NCBI RefSeq assembly: GCF_028746185.1
Contig: NZ_JAQIVH010000030.1
Location: forward strand, 243,316-307,315
Direction: 5' to 3'
Origin: Paenibacillus_E qinlingensis
GTDB lineage: Bacteria; Bacillota; Bacilli; Paenibacillales; NBRC-103111
DNA: 64,000 bases
This document shows positions 54,714 to 63,705 of the stretch, in pieces. Positions within the stretch are counted from its first letter, which is position 1, and the number at the start of each line of letters is the position of its first letter. The notes below the pieces were generated by a model. That model was not told where the DNA came from and did no database searches. It saw only the letters and a program-made list of their open reading frames with translations. Made by a program: the position numbers and the translations under genes.

Positions 54714-55564
54714 GGCGTTTACAAAGCAATATGGTTTCAGATGGCGCATTTATTTTCCTGATTATTGTCTGTTTTGTATGTATTGTATTTACCGCGGGAA
54801 ATCCTAATCTCTATATCCAAAATATTATTTTCTTGAACCTCGCATTCTTAATTGCGATTGTGACCTACTTTACAAATGTGACAACGGGATTGATTTTGAA
54901 TATCCTGTTCATCTTCGGTTATGGAACATTCACGTTGTATCAAACGGTGGTTGTCGGGGGAGTAGTTGGACCCCAGAACTATTTCTGGCTCATCATGACG
55001 CCACTGTTTACGATCTCAACATGGCTTCTTACTTATGGAAATCGCCAGCTTCAGTTGGAAAATGAACAATTGCAGAAGGCCAACAAATCTCTTGCAACGG
55101 TAGATGCCAAAACGAGTTTAAAGAATACTTTTTCATTTCAATCCGATGCTACCATCTTCATGGCGCTGTCGGTTCGCTATAACATCCCTTTAACACTTCT
55201 GGTTTTCAGCGTGAAATACTGGGATGAAATACGGCGTATTATCGGGGAAGAGCAACTGATGGAGGCCGTACTTGATCTATCACAGATGAGTCAAACTAGC
55301 ATACGTACAAATGATTCCCTCTATTTGCTTAATAAGGAAAATCCCATGTGGGGCATGCTGTTATTCACAGATCGACCTGGGGCTTCTATCGTAATTGATC
55401 GATTGAGGAATAGCGTGGAGGAGCGTAATAGGAATGAGTACAGGGAGAAATACCGAGTTGAGCTTATTTTGAAGATGGGCGCGATTGAGTATTCTGCTAA
55501 GGAAGTTCCGAATCCGTTGGAGTTTATTACGTTGGCGAAGAAACAGTTGGAATTTGATGTCTAG
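54710..55564 (+). CDS. Degenerate GGDEF membrane protein, probable c-di-GMP receptor (YdaK/PssE-like)
   Basis: Protein of 284 residues with four N-terminal transmembrane helices (about 12-105), a short coiled coil and a GGDEF-fold domain. The active-site motif is lost: NKENP (208-212) stands where GGDEF should be, so no cyclase activity is expected. The inhibitory-site motif RxxD is kept as R199-T-N-D202, exactly five residues before that position. This is the known condition of B. subtilis YdaK and Listeria PssE, which bind c-di-GMP and switch on the polymer synthase. Last gene of the operon; terminator follows. Confidence 0.88.
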   Translation: MRRLQSNMVSDGAFIFLIIVCFVCIVFTAGNPNLYIQNIIFLNLAFLIAIVTYFTNVTTGLILNILFIFGYGTFTLYQTVVVGGVVGPQNYFWLIMTPLFTISTWLLTYGNRQLQLENEQLQKANKSLATVDAKTSLKNTFSFQSDATIFMALSVRYNIPLTLLVFSVKYWDEIRRIIGEEQLMEAVLDLSQMSQTSIRTNDSLYLLNKENPMWGMLLFTDRPGASIVIDRLRNSVEERNRNEYREKYRVELILKMGAIEYSAKEVPNPLEFITLAKKQLEFDV

Positions 55565-55568
55565 CTAT

Positions 55569-55610
55569 AAGGTACAGATCTCAGTTATTGAGGATCTGTA
55601 CCTTTTTTTT
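55569..55610 (+). terminator. Terminator of the exopolysaccharide operon
   Basis: Stem AAGGTACAGATC / GATCTGTACCTT plus inner TCA/TGA, followed by eight T. Confidence 0.95.
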
Positions 55611-55684
55611 ATGATGATTAACAAGTGAGAAGTATGCAAATACTACTTGAGAACTATTAGCATAAATGGAAGGGAGGATACGAA

Positions 55685-57007
55685 TTGTCTATCATGTCCA
55701 GCTTGAAATATCACTTTGAAGAAGACAGGGAGTATATTTCGCGCCAACTATGGATAAGTAGTGAGCCAATAACCTTACTAGGATTAAGGACGCTTGTTAA
55801 TTTCCCGCAATCTCTTACTATGGTGCGCGAACAGCTACACACAAGTGATGACGTAGATCACACAACACAAGATAGGCTGAAAGGTATTGGTCACAATGTT
55901 TCCGATTGTACACTAGACGAGATCATCACTGAAATATTAGATGGCATGCTCTTAGCTATTCATGAGCCATCTGGCACTTATATTAGCATCATTCCGGTTG
56001 CACAGCCAATCAACCGTTCAGTAGCAGTGCCTTTAACAGAAAATGTTGTTAGAGGGTCAAGCAGCGCTTTTAACGAGGATATTGGGACCAATGTAGGCTT
56101 GCTTCGAAAGCATATCAATTCAAGCGATTTGCAGATTGCGACGTATCGATTTGGGGAAGTAACCAAGAATTGCGTGATTTTGTCCTATTTGCATACAACG
56201 ATTGATCCTACACTCCTTAGATCTATCATCAATGCAATCGAGTCAAATTTACATAAGGATATTAGTAATGTGCAAGAACTATCCAGAATGTTTGGATTCT
56301 CAGACTTTACACTGGTTACCCGTTACAATACTACGGAACTGCCACAGAGCGCAGCCCGAGCTTTGAAAAATGGTAGAGCGGTACTTTTCATTGAGCGATT
56401 GCCCTTTGCATTGGTATTACCGAGCCTTGTTTCAGATTTGTTTGTGATAGCAGATGATTCCAATCATCCGCGAGTGTTTGCTGTGATGCTAAGCTTCATT
56501 CGCATTCTAGGTGCGCTAATAACCCTCATAATCCCTGGCTTGTACGTTGCATTAGTATCAGTTAATCCGGATGTGTTACGGTTTGAACTGGCACATTCCA
56601 TCGCAAGAAGTCGTGTAGATGTACCCTATCCAGCCATCGTAGAGACCTTATTATTGTTGTTTGTATTGGAATTAATATTGGAGGCCATTATTCGCCTTCC
56701 CCCAAGTATTGGACCGACACTTACCATGGTAGGGGGGATTGTACTCGGACAAGCAGTTGTAGAGGCGAAACTCGTAAGCAGCTTACTCATCATTGTATTG
56801 GCGGCTACCACAATTTCAAACGCGACGGTCGTCGGATATCAAAATGCACTCACGATACGATTGTTTAAATATGTATTATTAATTCTTTCTGCCATTTTTG
56901 GCGTACTTGGACTTTTGTTCGGGATTGTCATAATATGCTCCTATTTAGCAGGCGTAAAATCGCTTGGTATTCCGTATTTGCAATTGAAATATCCAAAAGG
57001 TGAATGA
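55685..57007 (+). CDS. Spore germination receptor subunit A (GerA family)
   Basis: GerAA/GerKA-type protein of 440 residues, somewhat short for the family (about 480-540). Hydrophilic N-terminal half with the family segment NVVRGSSSAFNEDIGTNVGLLRKHI, then about five membrane helices with PYPAIVETLLLLFVLELILEA and RLPPSIGPTLTMVGGIVLGQAVVEA, both diagnostic. With the B and C proteins it forms the inner-membrane germinant receptor of the spore. TTG start seven bases after GGGAGG. A CATAAAT upstream (55661) resembles a sigma-G -10, without a good -35. It slightly precedes the B gene (1-base gap to the chosen start). Confidence 0.92.
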   Translation: MSIMSSLKYHFEEDREYISRQLWISSEPITLLGLRTLVNFPQSLTMVREQLHTSDDVDHTTQDRLKGIGHNVSDCTLDEIITEILDGMLLAIHEPSGTYISIIPVAQPINRSVAVPLTENVVRGSSSAFNEDIGTNVGLLRKHINSSDLQIATYRFGEVTKNCVILSYLHTTIDPTLLRSIINAIESNLHKDISNVQELSRMFGFSDFTLVTRYNTTELPQSAARALKNGRAVLFIERLPFALVLPSLVSDLFVIADDSNHPRVFAVMLSFIRILGALITLIIPGLYVALVSVNPDVLRFELAHSIARSRVDVPYPAIVETLLLLFVLELILEAIIRLPPSIGPTLTMVGGIVLGQAVVEAKLVSSLLIIVLAATTISNATVVGYQNALTIRLFKYVLLILSAIFGVLGLLFGIVIICSYLAGVKSLGIPYLQLKYPKGE

Positions 57008-57008
57008 G

Positions 57009-58097
57009 ATGTTCAAAAACTTGCAGGTTGCCGTCGTTTATATCATTACGCATCTAGGGTTGATATTCTTTGTATATCCAACAGATATCATAGCAAGTAC
57101 ACAGGAAGCACATTGGGCACCTATTCTGGCAGGGTATATCATCCATGTCATCATCGTTTTTGTTTATCTGAAAGGACTAAGTTATTATGGCAACCTAAAC
57201 ATCCTTCAAATATTGATCAACAAGAGTAAAGTTATTGCTTGGATGACGCTATTTCCAGTTTTTCTATATTTGTCACTGGTTATTGTGATTACGATAAGGG
57301 CGTATGCGGAAATCATTTCGATTGTGATTCTTGCGGATACACCAATCTGGATCCTCATGTGTGTATTGTTGGGGATACCTGTATTTATGATTATGCATGG
57401 AGGAATCAAAGCGCTCTTGAGGGCGGGGATTCTATTAGGAATCTTATTTCTTCCGCCAATGCTTTTCGTCATGTTCTCTGCCTTCCAAAACGTTGATATG
57501 TATTATGCACTTCCACTTATCCCAAAAGATCCCACGAAGATATTTTCATTTCTAACCCGCTTGTCCTACTATAAAAGCTTATTTGCATTTGCAGGTGGAT
57601 TTTTATTTTTGGGGTTTATTCCTTCCGCTTTGACGTTTAAGCCCAAAACCATCTATATCAGCAGCGTAGTAGTACTCCTATTCTTTCTAGTTTCCGTTTA
57701 TATTCCGATTCTGACATTAGGTGAAGAGACCGCACGGCAACTCGTGTTCCCTTTCATTTTTACAATAGATACAATAGAGATAAACTGGCTGATGTTTGAC
57801 CGGATAACGATATTTTTTCTATTGAGCCTTATTGCGTTTGTCATGCTTTTTATTGCGATAACCTTATGGCAAATTGCCAGCTTAATTAGGACTAAAGTAC
57901 AACAAATACCGAATCCCTATTTGCTGCCTGCCATCGCAATTGTAGTGTTACTCATTTGCCTATGTATTCCGGAGTGGGAGGATGTTGAGAAGCTCCTGCA
58001 GTGGAATTCATTTCTTCGGTTATATGTTTCTCTTGTCATACCAACCATTGTTTTCATTTTAGGGTACCGACATCATAGACGAGTCAGAGAAAGTTGA
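57009..58097 (+). CDS. Spore germination receptor subunit B (GerB family)
   Basis: GerAB/GerKB-type transporter-like protein of 362 residues with about ten transmembrane helices in the amino-acid/polyamine transporter fold; this subunit binds the germinant in B. subtilis GerA. The frame can start at GTG 57000, overlapping the A gene by 8 bases, but AAAAGG then touches the start. ATG 57009 with spacing 8 fits better. Family features include the early THLGLIFFVYPTDIIASTQEAHW segment. The C gene follows directly. Confidence 0.9.
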   Translation: MFKNLQVAVVYIITHLGLIFFVYPTDIIASTQEAHWAPILAGYIIHVIIVFVYLKGLSYYGNLNILQILINKSKVIAWMTLFPVFLYLSLVIVITIRAYAEIISIVILADTPIWILMCVLLGIPVFMIMHGGIKALLRAGILLGILFLPPMLFVMFSAFQNVDMYYALPLIPKDPTKIFSFLTRLSYYKSLFAFAGGFLFLGFIPSALTFKPKTIYISSVVVLLFFLVSVYIPILTLGEETARQLVFPFIFTIDTIEINWLMFDRITIFFLLSLIAFVMLFIAITLWQIASLIRTKVQQIPNPYLLPAIAIVVLLICLCIPEWEDVEKLLQWNSFLRLYVSLVIPTIVFILGYRHHRRVRES

Positions 58098-58101
58098 TGT
58101 G

Positions 58102-59154
58102 ATGCTTATGTTGAAATGGATCGTTGCCACATTATTGCTTTTTATCCTTAGCGGATGTTGGGACAACAAGGATATTAATCATCGTTCTTTGCCGATTGCT
58201 ATGGGTGTTTCATATAGTCAAGGCAAATATACCGTTTTTCTTGATATTCCAAAAGTAAGTGTGAAGGATGCCATCGAAGTTGTTTCGGAGAGTGGGGACA
58301 CCATTAATGAAATTATTGATCATATTAGCATGAACATGGAAAGTGAAATCGATCTTCTCCATTTAAAAATCATTGTCGTCGATAAAGAATTTGCCAAACA
58401 CGGTTTAAATGATGGTGTTGCTAGCCTCATCCGATCTAGACATGTTTCCCCGAAAACATTATTCGTGATCTGCGATGAATCGCCAGAACGTTTTTTTCGG
58501 AAAATGGATCAAACGTCAACTGATGGGACTATGATTTATGATTTTTTTCAAAGAAACTGTGGCTTAAGTCCTGAGATTGCCTACACACAAACGTGGAAAA
58601 TATTTCGGAGCATCCATTCGTTTACGAATGATGTTGTTATCCCTATTATAAAATCAGGAAATACAACGGTTCTTGAAAGCACGGGATCGGCAATCATCAA
58701 GAATGGCAAAATGGTGGGGCGACTCACGAATGAAGAAACCTTACTTATCAATGTATTTAATGGGAAACAAACGCAGGGGAAAATCGAAGTGACGGGTAAG
58801 GCTACGGTTCAAATTGTAAGTAACAAGCTTAGCCATCGTAGTTCGTTCTTGCATAATGAACCTTTATTGACGAGTAAGCTAAAATTAAAGGTAATCATCC
58901 TCGATACAAGAGGGGGAATAACGCAAGTAATGATTAAAGATGAACTCAGTAAGCTGGTGGTTGAAAGATTTGAAAAGTTATTTGAGAAAATAAGGCTCGG
59001 AGGAGCAGATGTTCTTGGGGTAGGTCAATATTTCCGACATGAATTAACACGGCAGCAATTAGAGGATTGGCGATCTCAGTATTTTGCAAATCTGAAAATT
59101 GATTTGGAGGTTTCAACGTCGATTCGAAATACGGGGAACTTGAAAGGTACTTAA
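58102..59154 (+). CDS. Spore germination receptor lipoprotein subunit C (GerC family)
   Basis: Lipoprotein of about 350 residues with lipobox LSGC followed by WDNKDINHRSLPIAMGVSY, the N-terminal hallmark of GerAC/GerKC proteins, and the C-terminal Ger_x_C domain (ILDTRGGITQ, ERFEKLFEKIRLGGADVLGVGQYFR). It completes the receptor. Several starts are in frame (GTG 58099, ATG 58102, ATG 58108) and none has a strong ribosome site, so it probably depends on coupling with the B gene 1-4 bases upstream. Confidence 0.9.
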   Translation: MLMLKWIVATLLLFILSGCWDNKDINHRSLPIAMGVSYSQGKYTVFLDIPKVSVKDAIEVVSESGDTINEIIDHISMNMESEIDLLHLKIIVVDKEFAKHGLNDGVASLIRSRHVSPKTLFVICDESPERFFRKMDQTSTDGTMIYDFFQRNCGLSPEIAYTQTWKIFRSIHSFTNDVVIPIIKSGNTTVLESTGSAIIKNGKMVGRLTNEETLLINVFNGKQTQGKIEVTGKATVQIVSNKLSHRSSFLHNEPLLTSKLKLKVIILDTRGGITQVMIKDELSKLVVERFEKLFEKIRLGGADVLGVGQYFRHELTRQQLEDWRSQYFANLKIDLEVSTSIRNTGNLKGT

Positions 59155-59174
59155 ATTGATAACGGCGAATACAT

Positions 59175-59208
59175 GGAGGCGGCGAAAATATTCGCTGCTT
59201 CTATTTTT
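59175..59208 (+). terminator. Probable terminator after the germination operon
   Basis: Stem GAGGCGGCGAA / TTCGCTGCTTC (G-U pairs) with loop AATA, followed by TATTTTTG. Confidence 0.75.
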
Positions 59209-59385
59209 GTATCCATTTCGTATGGTAAACTTGACCTACTAAACAAATTGTATACAAGTTCAATCCGAAATGATAATCCGAATTTAAGATAAACGGACAG
59301 AAATGAGATTACCTAGGATTTCTTTCTTGTCTCAACAAACATCTGATGATACGATGAATACAGTTTGGAAAGGAGAGATCACCAA

Positions 59386-60165
59386 ATGACACAAGTGATT
59401 GAAATGAATAAAATAGGGTGGACTAGGGACAACAAGATCATTCTGGATGATATTAATTGGCTGGTTGCCAAAGGAGAGCATTGGGCCATACTTGGACTTA
59501 ACGGTTCAGGTAAAACAACACTGCTCAATATGATTAATGGTTACATATGGCCAACGAAGGGGCAACTATCTGTCTTGGGGCATCCTTTTGGCAGCGTTGA
59601 TATAAGGGAATTGCGCAAATCGATCGGTTGGGTCAGTTCCTCGTTGCAGGAAAAGTTGTATGCTTCAGATAAAACACAGCACGTAGTTATCAGTGGCAAA
59701 CACGCGTCTATCGGGTTATACGATAAGCCCACTGAGGAAGATTTCGAACGTGCAAGAGGATTTATGCAGCGGTTGTCTTGTCTGCATTTGTATGATCGCA
59801 CTTATCAATCCTGCTCGCAGGGAGAGAAGCAAAAACTGCTCATTGCCAGAGCATTAATGGCATCACCAAAGCTGCTTATTTTGGATGAAGCTACGAACGG
59901 TCTGGATTTCCTATCCAGAGAAGCCTTATTAGCCAGTATAAGCGAGCTGGCCGTGGGACCGGATGCTCCGACGTTGATATTTGTTACCCATCATATTGAG
60001 GAAATTCTTCCGGTGTTTGGTCAAACATTACTTATTCGTCGTGGCGGAGTGTTTGCACAAGGAGATACGCGCGAAGTGCTGACAAGTAACAGTCTGTCAT
60101 CCTTCTTTGAGACTTCAGTAGAAGTGAAATGGCAGAATCAGCGTGCTTGGATTTCGATTCCGTAG
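59386..60165 (+). CDS. Orphan ABC transporter ATP-binding protein (YlmA-like)
   Basis: ATPase of 259 residues: Walker A GLNGSGKTT near residue 34, a signature altered to CSQGEKQKLLIARAL, and LLILDEATNGLD. It resembles B. subtilis YlmA and the ModF-like orphan ATPases. No permease gene lies beside it; the neighbours are the germination operon and yyaL, so its partner, if any, is elsewhere. AAAGGAGAG precedes ATG 59386 by about nine bases; the earlier frame start at 59365 has none. Function unknown. Confidence 0.85.
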   Translation: MTQVIEMNKIGWTRDNKIILDDINWLVAKGEHWAILGLNGSGKTTLLNMINGYIWPTKGQLSVLGHPFGSVDIRELRKSIGWVSSSLQEKLYASDKTQHVVISGKHASIGLYDKPTEEDFERARGFMQRLSCLHLYDRTYQSCSQGEKQKLLIARALMASPKLLILDEATNGLDFLSREALLASISELAVGPDAPTLIFVTHHIEEILPVFGQTLLIRRGGVFAQGDTREVLTSNSLSSFFETSVEVKWQNQRAWISIP

Positions 60166-60279
60166 GTGTGTAAGGAGAATGATCTCGACTGCTAGCGTAT
60201 CATTTATTATCTTTCTTTTGTATGCTGAACAGAGCACATTAACATCCATATTTTTCAACAACGAAGGAGCTGTTATCCC

Positions 60280-62355
60280 ATGACAACTCACAACAACCCC
60301 AATAGATTAGCCAAGGAAAAGTCTCCTTACTTGTTGCAACACGCATACAACCCTGTCGATTGGTTTCCATGGTCCGAGGAAGCTTTTGATAAAGCGAAAC
60401 AGGAGAATAAGCCTGTGTTCTTATCTATCGGATATTCTACCTGTCATTGGTGCCATGTCATGTCACACGAATCGTTCGAAGATGCAATCATAGCCAATAT
60501 GTTAAATAAAGATTTCATCTCGATCAAAGTAGACCGTGAAGAGCGCCCCGACATCGATCACATCTACATGGCGGTGTGTCAGGCGATGACCGGACAAGGT
60601 GGCTGGCCGCTGACGGTGTTTCTAACACCTGAGAAAAAGCCGTTTTTTGCAGGGACTTATTTTCCACGGAGCCGCAAATATAATCGAGCAGGTATGGTTG
60701 AGATCATTGCACAGCTTGCAGGAAAGTGGAAGGATGATCCGGAGCGAGTTCGCGAGCTTGGAGAGCAAGTGACTACGGAAACGAATCAGAGGTTACTAGA
60801 AAATCAAACTGGCGGCATGCTGTCAGAAGAAACGCTACATGAGGCATTTCACTTATATGCGTCCAATTATGATGCTGAACACGGTGGGTTTGGTTCGTTT
60901 CCAAAGTTTCCAACCGCCCATAATTTGTCGTTTCTATTAAGATACTACAAGAAAACGGGTAATGAGCAGGCACTGGAAATGGTTGAAAAAACGTTAGACG
61001 CAATGCATCGCGGGGGTATTTATGATCATGTTGGGTTTGGATTCGCCAGATATTCGGTTGATGCCGAGTGGTTAGTACCGCATTTTGAGAAAATGCTGTA
61101 TGATAACGCACTACTGGTGATGACGTATATTGAGGCTTATCAGGTGACAGGGAAAGATCAGTATGCCGAGGTTGCTGAACACATTATTACCTATGTTCTT
61201 CGCGATATGACGGATGAAGGCGGCGCATTCTATTCTGCCGAAGATGCCGATTCGGAAGGCGAGGAAGGCAAGTTCTACGTCTGGACGATGGACGAAGTGG
61301 AGGACGTGTTAGGCATTGATGAGGGAGATCTCTATAGCGAGATCTACGGTTTGACGGAGTCGGGGAATTTTGAGGGTAAAAATATCCCGAATCTACGCGA
61401 CACGACGCTGGCGTCTGTGGCAAGGCGGAAGCAAATTCCGCTGGATGAGCTGAAGCAGCGGTTGGAGGCTGCCCGCGTCAAGTTGTTCGCGCATCGCGAA
61501 CAACGGATTCATCCGGGCAAGGATGATAAGATTCTGACCGCGTGGAACGGTCTGATGATTGCAGCGCTGTCCAAGGCGGCACGCGCCTTGGACAAGCCTG
61601 AATACGCGGCCGCCGCAACGAAGGCCGCGGACTTCCTGCTTCGCGAGCTGCGCCGCGAAGATGGGCGCTTGCTCGCTCGCTATCGCGATGGCGAAGCGGC
61701 GTTCCTGGGCTACGTGGACGACTACGCGTTCCTCGTATGGGGATTGATCGAGCTGTACGAGACCACGTTCGAGCTGCGCTTTCTCCGTGAAGCGGTCCAG
61801 CTGAACGCAGAGATGCTTCGTCTCTTCGGTGACGAAGAGAAGGGCGGGCTCTTCTTCTACGGCAGCGATGCCGAGCAGCTGCTCACCCGCCCCAAAGAGA
61901 TCTACGACGGCGCGATGCCGTCGGGGAATGGAGCAGCCGCGCTCAACATGCTGCGGCTGTCCAAGCTGACCTACGACGCGAAGCTGTCGCAGGCAGCGGA
62001 AGAGCAGCTCCAGGCATTCGCCGGAGCTGTCAGCAAGTACCCGCCGGGCCATGCGCTAACGCTGGCCGCGCTTGATTTCGCTTATGGCGCAGCCAGCGAA
62101 ATCGTGATCGCCGGCGACCCGGCGCAGCCCGAAACGCAGCACATGCTGCGCAAGGTGCAGCGGCAGTACCTGCCGAATGCGCTGGTGGTTCTTCACCCGC
62201 CGGGCACGGCAGGCGAAGAGGTGCGCCAGCTAATTCCGCTGGTTCAAGATAAGCTGCCGCTAGGTGGGCGAGCAACGGCGTATGTCTGTGAGAATTTTGC
62301 ATGCCAAGCTCCAACACAAGATGTGGAGGAGCTTGAAAATCTCTCTACTCACTAA
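60280..62355 (+). CDS. yyaL: Thioredoxin-fold plus glycosidase-fold protein (YyaL, DUF255 family)
   Basis: Protein of 691 residues of the YyaL/spermatogenesis-associated-protein-20 family. N-terminal thioredoxin-like domain with the family opener NRLAKEKSPYLLQHAYNPVDW and C55-H-W-C58, then an (alpha/alpha)6 glycosidase-like domain (about 190-560). The role of the family is not settled. Base use changes inside the gene: from about 61,430 to 62,280 it is much more GC-rich than the first half. The last codons and the sequence just after the stop hold three copies of TTGAAAATCT, so the C-terminus may have been altered by local duplication. AAGGAG precedes the ATG by about ten bases. Confidence 0.92.
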   Translation: MTTHNNPNRLAKEKSPYLLQHAYNPVDWFPWSEEAFDKAKQENKPVFLSIGYSTCHWCHVMSHESFEDAIIANMLNKDFISIKVDREERPDIDHIYMAVCQAMTGQGGWPLTVFLTPEKKPFFAGTYFPRSRKYNRAGMVEIIAQLAGKWKDDPERVRELGEQVTTETNQRLLENQTGGMLSEETLHEAFHLYASNYDAEHGGFGSFPKFPTAHNLSFLLRYYKKTGNEQALEMVEKTLDAMHRGGIYDHVGFGFARYSVDAEWLVPHFEKMLYDNALLVMTYIEAYQVTGKDQYAEVAEHIITYVLRDMTDEGGAFYSAEDADSEGEEGKFYVWTMDEVEDVLGIDEGDLYSEIYGLTESGNFEGKNIPNLRDTTLASVARRKQIPLDELKQRLEAARVKLFAHREQRIHPGKDDKILTAWNGLMIAALSKAARALDKPEYAAAATKAADFLLRELRREDGRLLARYRDGEAAFLGYVDDYAFLVWGLIELYETTFELRFLREAVQLNAEMLRLFGDEEKGGLFFYGSDAEQLLTRPKEIYDGAMPSGNGAAALNMLRLSKLTYDAKLSQAAEEQLQAFAGAVSKYPPGHALTLAALDFAYGAASEIVIAGDPAQPETQHMLRKVQRQYLPNALVVLHPPGTAGEEVRQLIPLVQDKLPLGGRATAYVCENFACQAPTQDVEELENLSTH

Positions 62356-62407
62356 CAGCTCTCTTCAATTGAAAATCTGTCCACTTGAAAATCTCTTCTC
62401 AAATGAC

Positions 62408-62436
62408 TGATAATAATTATCATTATTGGTTACAAT
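62408..62436 (+). promoter_or_regulatory. Perfect Fur box with a -10-like element but no gene behind it
   Basis: TGATAATAATTATCA (62408-62422) is an exact 7-1-7 Fur box. TACAAT at 62431-62436 lies 17 bases after TGATAA (62408-62413), which could act as a poor -35. A transcript from here would meet the terminator at 62450-62476 after about 35 bases. Confidence 0.7.
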
Positions 62437-62449
62437 AGACGTAGAAACA

Positions 62450-62476
62450 TAAAAAGAGGCCCGAAGGCCTCTTTTC
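62450..62476. terminator. Bidirectional terminator between yyaL and the DUF1540 gene
   Basis: Perfect stem AAAAGAGGCC / GGCCTCTTTT on loop CGAA, with A and T runs on both sides, serving two convergent genes. Confidence 0.9.
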
Positions 62477-62536
62477 AAACTCTCTTTTAGATTATCTTTT
62501 AAACTCAACTTGTAGTCTCAATGTGTATAAACAGAT

Positions 62537-62695
62537 TTAAACCTTAGATTCGAATGTTTTACAATCTGTTTCTTCCGAATTGCGCGCTTGATTACTACCG
62601 TGGTGGCTCACGATTGAAATCGAGCTAGCTTTGCATTTGTTCTCAGTAGCCCAGAATTTGCAGGAGTTCACTTCACACATTACGTCTTTTGCCAT
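62537..62695 (-). CDS. DUF1540 small cysteine-containing protein
   Basis: Protein of 52 residues with a spaced-cysteine pattern CEVNSCKFWATENKCKAS and a final DCKTF, the DUF1540 signature: a probable small metal-binding protein of Firmicutes, function unknown. The longer frame from 62752 is rejected because GGAGGTGAAAGAGAC lies directly before ATG 62695. Its upstream region is cut by the IS3 element about 108 bases away, which may affect expression. It shares a terminator with yyaL. Confidence 0.88.
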   Translation of the reverse strand: MAKDVMCEVNSCKFWATENKCKASSISIVSHHGSNQARNSEETDCKTFESKV

Positions 62696-62820
62696 GTCTC
62701 TTTCACCTCCCTTACGTCTTAGGGTGGGCGAAAGGGACCTCTTTTTATACATGGTGCTATTAATTACTTATTTGAAGGGAACGTTGTATCTGAGTCAATA
62801 GAGTGGACACAAAAAATGAG

Positions 62821-63705
62821 CTAAGAAATCAGTTTTGTTTGCTTGTAAAACTGCGATTCAAATTTGTCTGGAGACAAATAGCCGAGCTTGCTGTGTGTAC
62901 GCTTCCGGTTGTAGAAAAACTCAATGTACCAATAAATTCGTTGATGTGCTTCTTGGCGGCTTTGAAATTTATACCTGTACACTAATTCCCGCTTGAGGAT
63001 GCTGTGAAAAGCCTCTATACATGCATTATCGTAGCAGTTACCTTTACGGCTCATACTGCGAATCATATGGTATTCTTTCAGCTGTTTACGGTATTCAGTG
63101 GCTGCATACTGTGAACCGCGGTCTGAGTGATGGATAAGGCCTTTAGCTGGTTTTTTAGCTTCATAGGCCTGTCTTAAAGCATCCAGCGTTAGTTCCACAG
63201 TCATGCGATTGCCGAGTTGCCAGCCTACGATTTTACGCGTAAACAAATCAAGAACGCTTGCTAAATAAAGGTTTCCTTGACGTGTATGGATGTACGTGAT
63301 GTCGGTTACCCATACTTGATTCGGTCTTGTGCACACATCAAAATGCTGATTCAGCCAATTAGGAGCAATCGGGTGACTATGATTGGAATCGGTTGTTTGT
63401 ACTTTGAATTTCGCTACAGTTTGTGAGCGTAAACTCTTCTCTTTCATGATGCGTCCAACCGTTTTGACAGCAACTTTGAAGCCTTTCTTCCTCAGTTCCT
63501 CTGTGATTTTTGGACTGCCGTAATTTCGATCCGATTCCAGAAACTCAGCTTCTATTTCTTTAGTCAACACTTCACGGCGCTTTTTCCGCTCACTCGGCGG
63601 TGCCAGACGCCATTTATAGTAACCGCTCTTGGACACGCCAAGTACGCTGCACATCTTCTCAACCCGAAATGTAGAACGGTGGTCATCAATGAACTTGAAT
63701 TTCAC
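62821..63705 (-). CDS. IS3-family transposase, OrfB catalytic part
   Basis: DDE transposase part of 294 residues: an HTH_21 domain near the start (GYYKWRLAPPS), then the rve integrase core with WVTDITYI (first Asp), HHSDRGSQY (second Asp) and the Glu in CIEAFHSILKRE, all intact. GTG start in a GTGA overlap with orfA; the frame is -1 relative to orfA, so the active enzyme is the OrfAB fusion made by slippage upstream. Confidence 0.94.
   Translation of the reverse strand: MKFKFIDDHRSTFRVEKMCSVLGVSKSGYYKWRLAPPSERKKRREVLTKEIEAEFLESDRNYGSPKITEELRKKGFKVAVKTVGRIMKEKSLRSQTVAKFKVQTTDSNHSHPIAPNWLNQHFDVCTRPNQVWVTDITYIHTRQGNLYLASVLDLFTRKIVGWQLGNRMTVELTLDALRQAYEAKKPAKGLIHHSDRGSQYAATEYRKQLKEYHMIRSMSRKGNCYDNACIEAFHSILKRELVYRYKFQSRQEAHQRIYWYIEFFYNRKRTHSKLGYLSPDKFESQFYKQTKLIS

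Noticed and set aside
61393..62052. Minus-strand frame of 219 codons inside yyaL
   Set aside because: Arises in the GC-rich half of yyaL; antisense shadow without a ribosome site.
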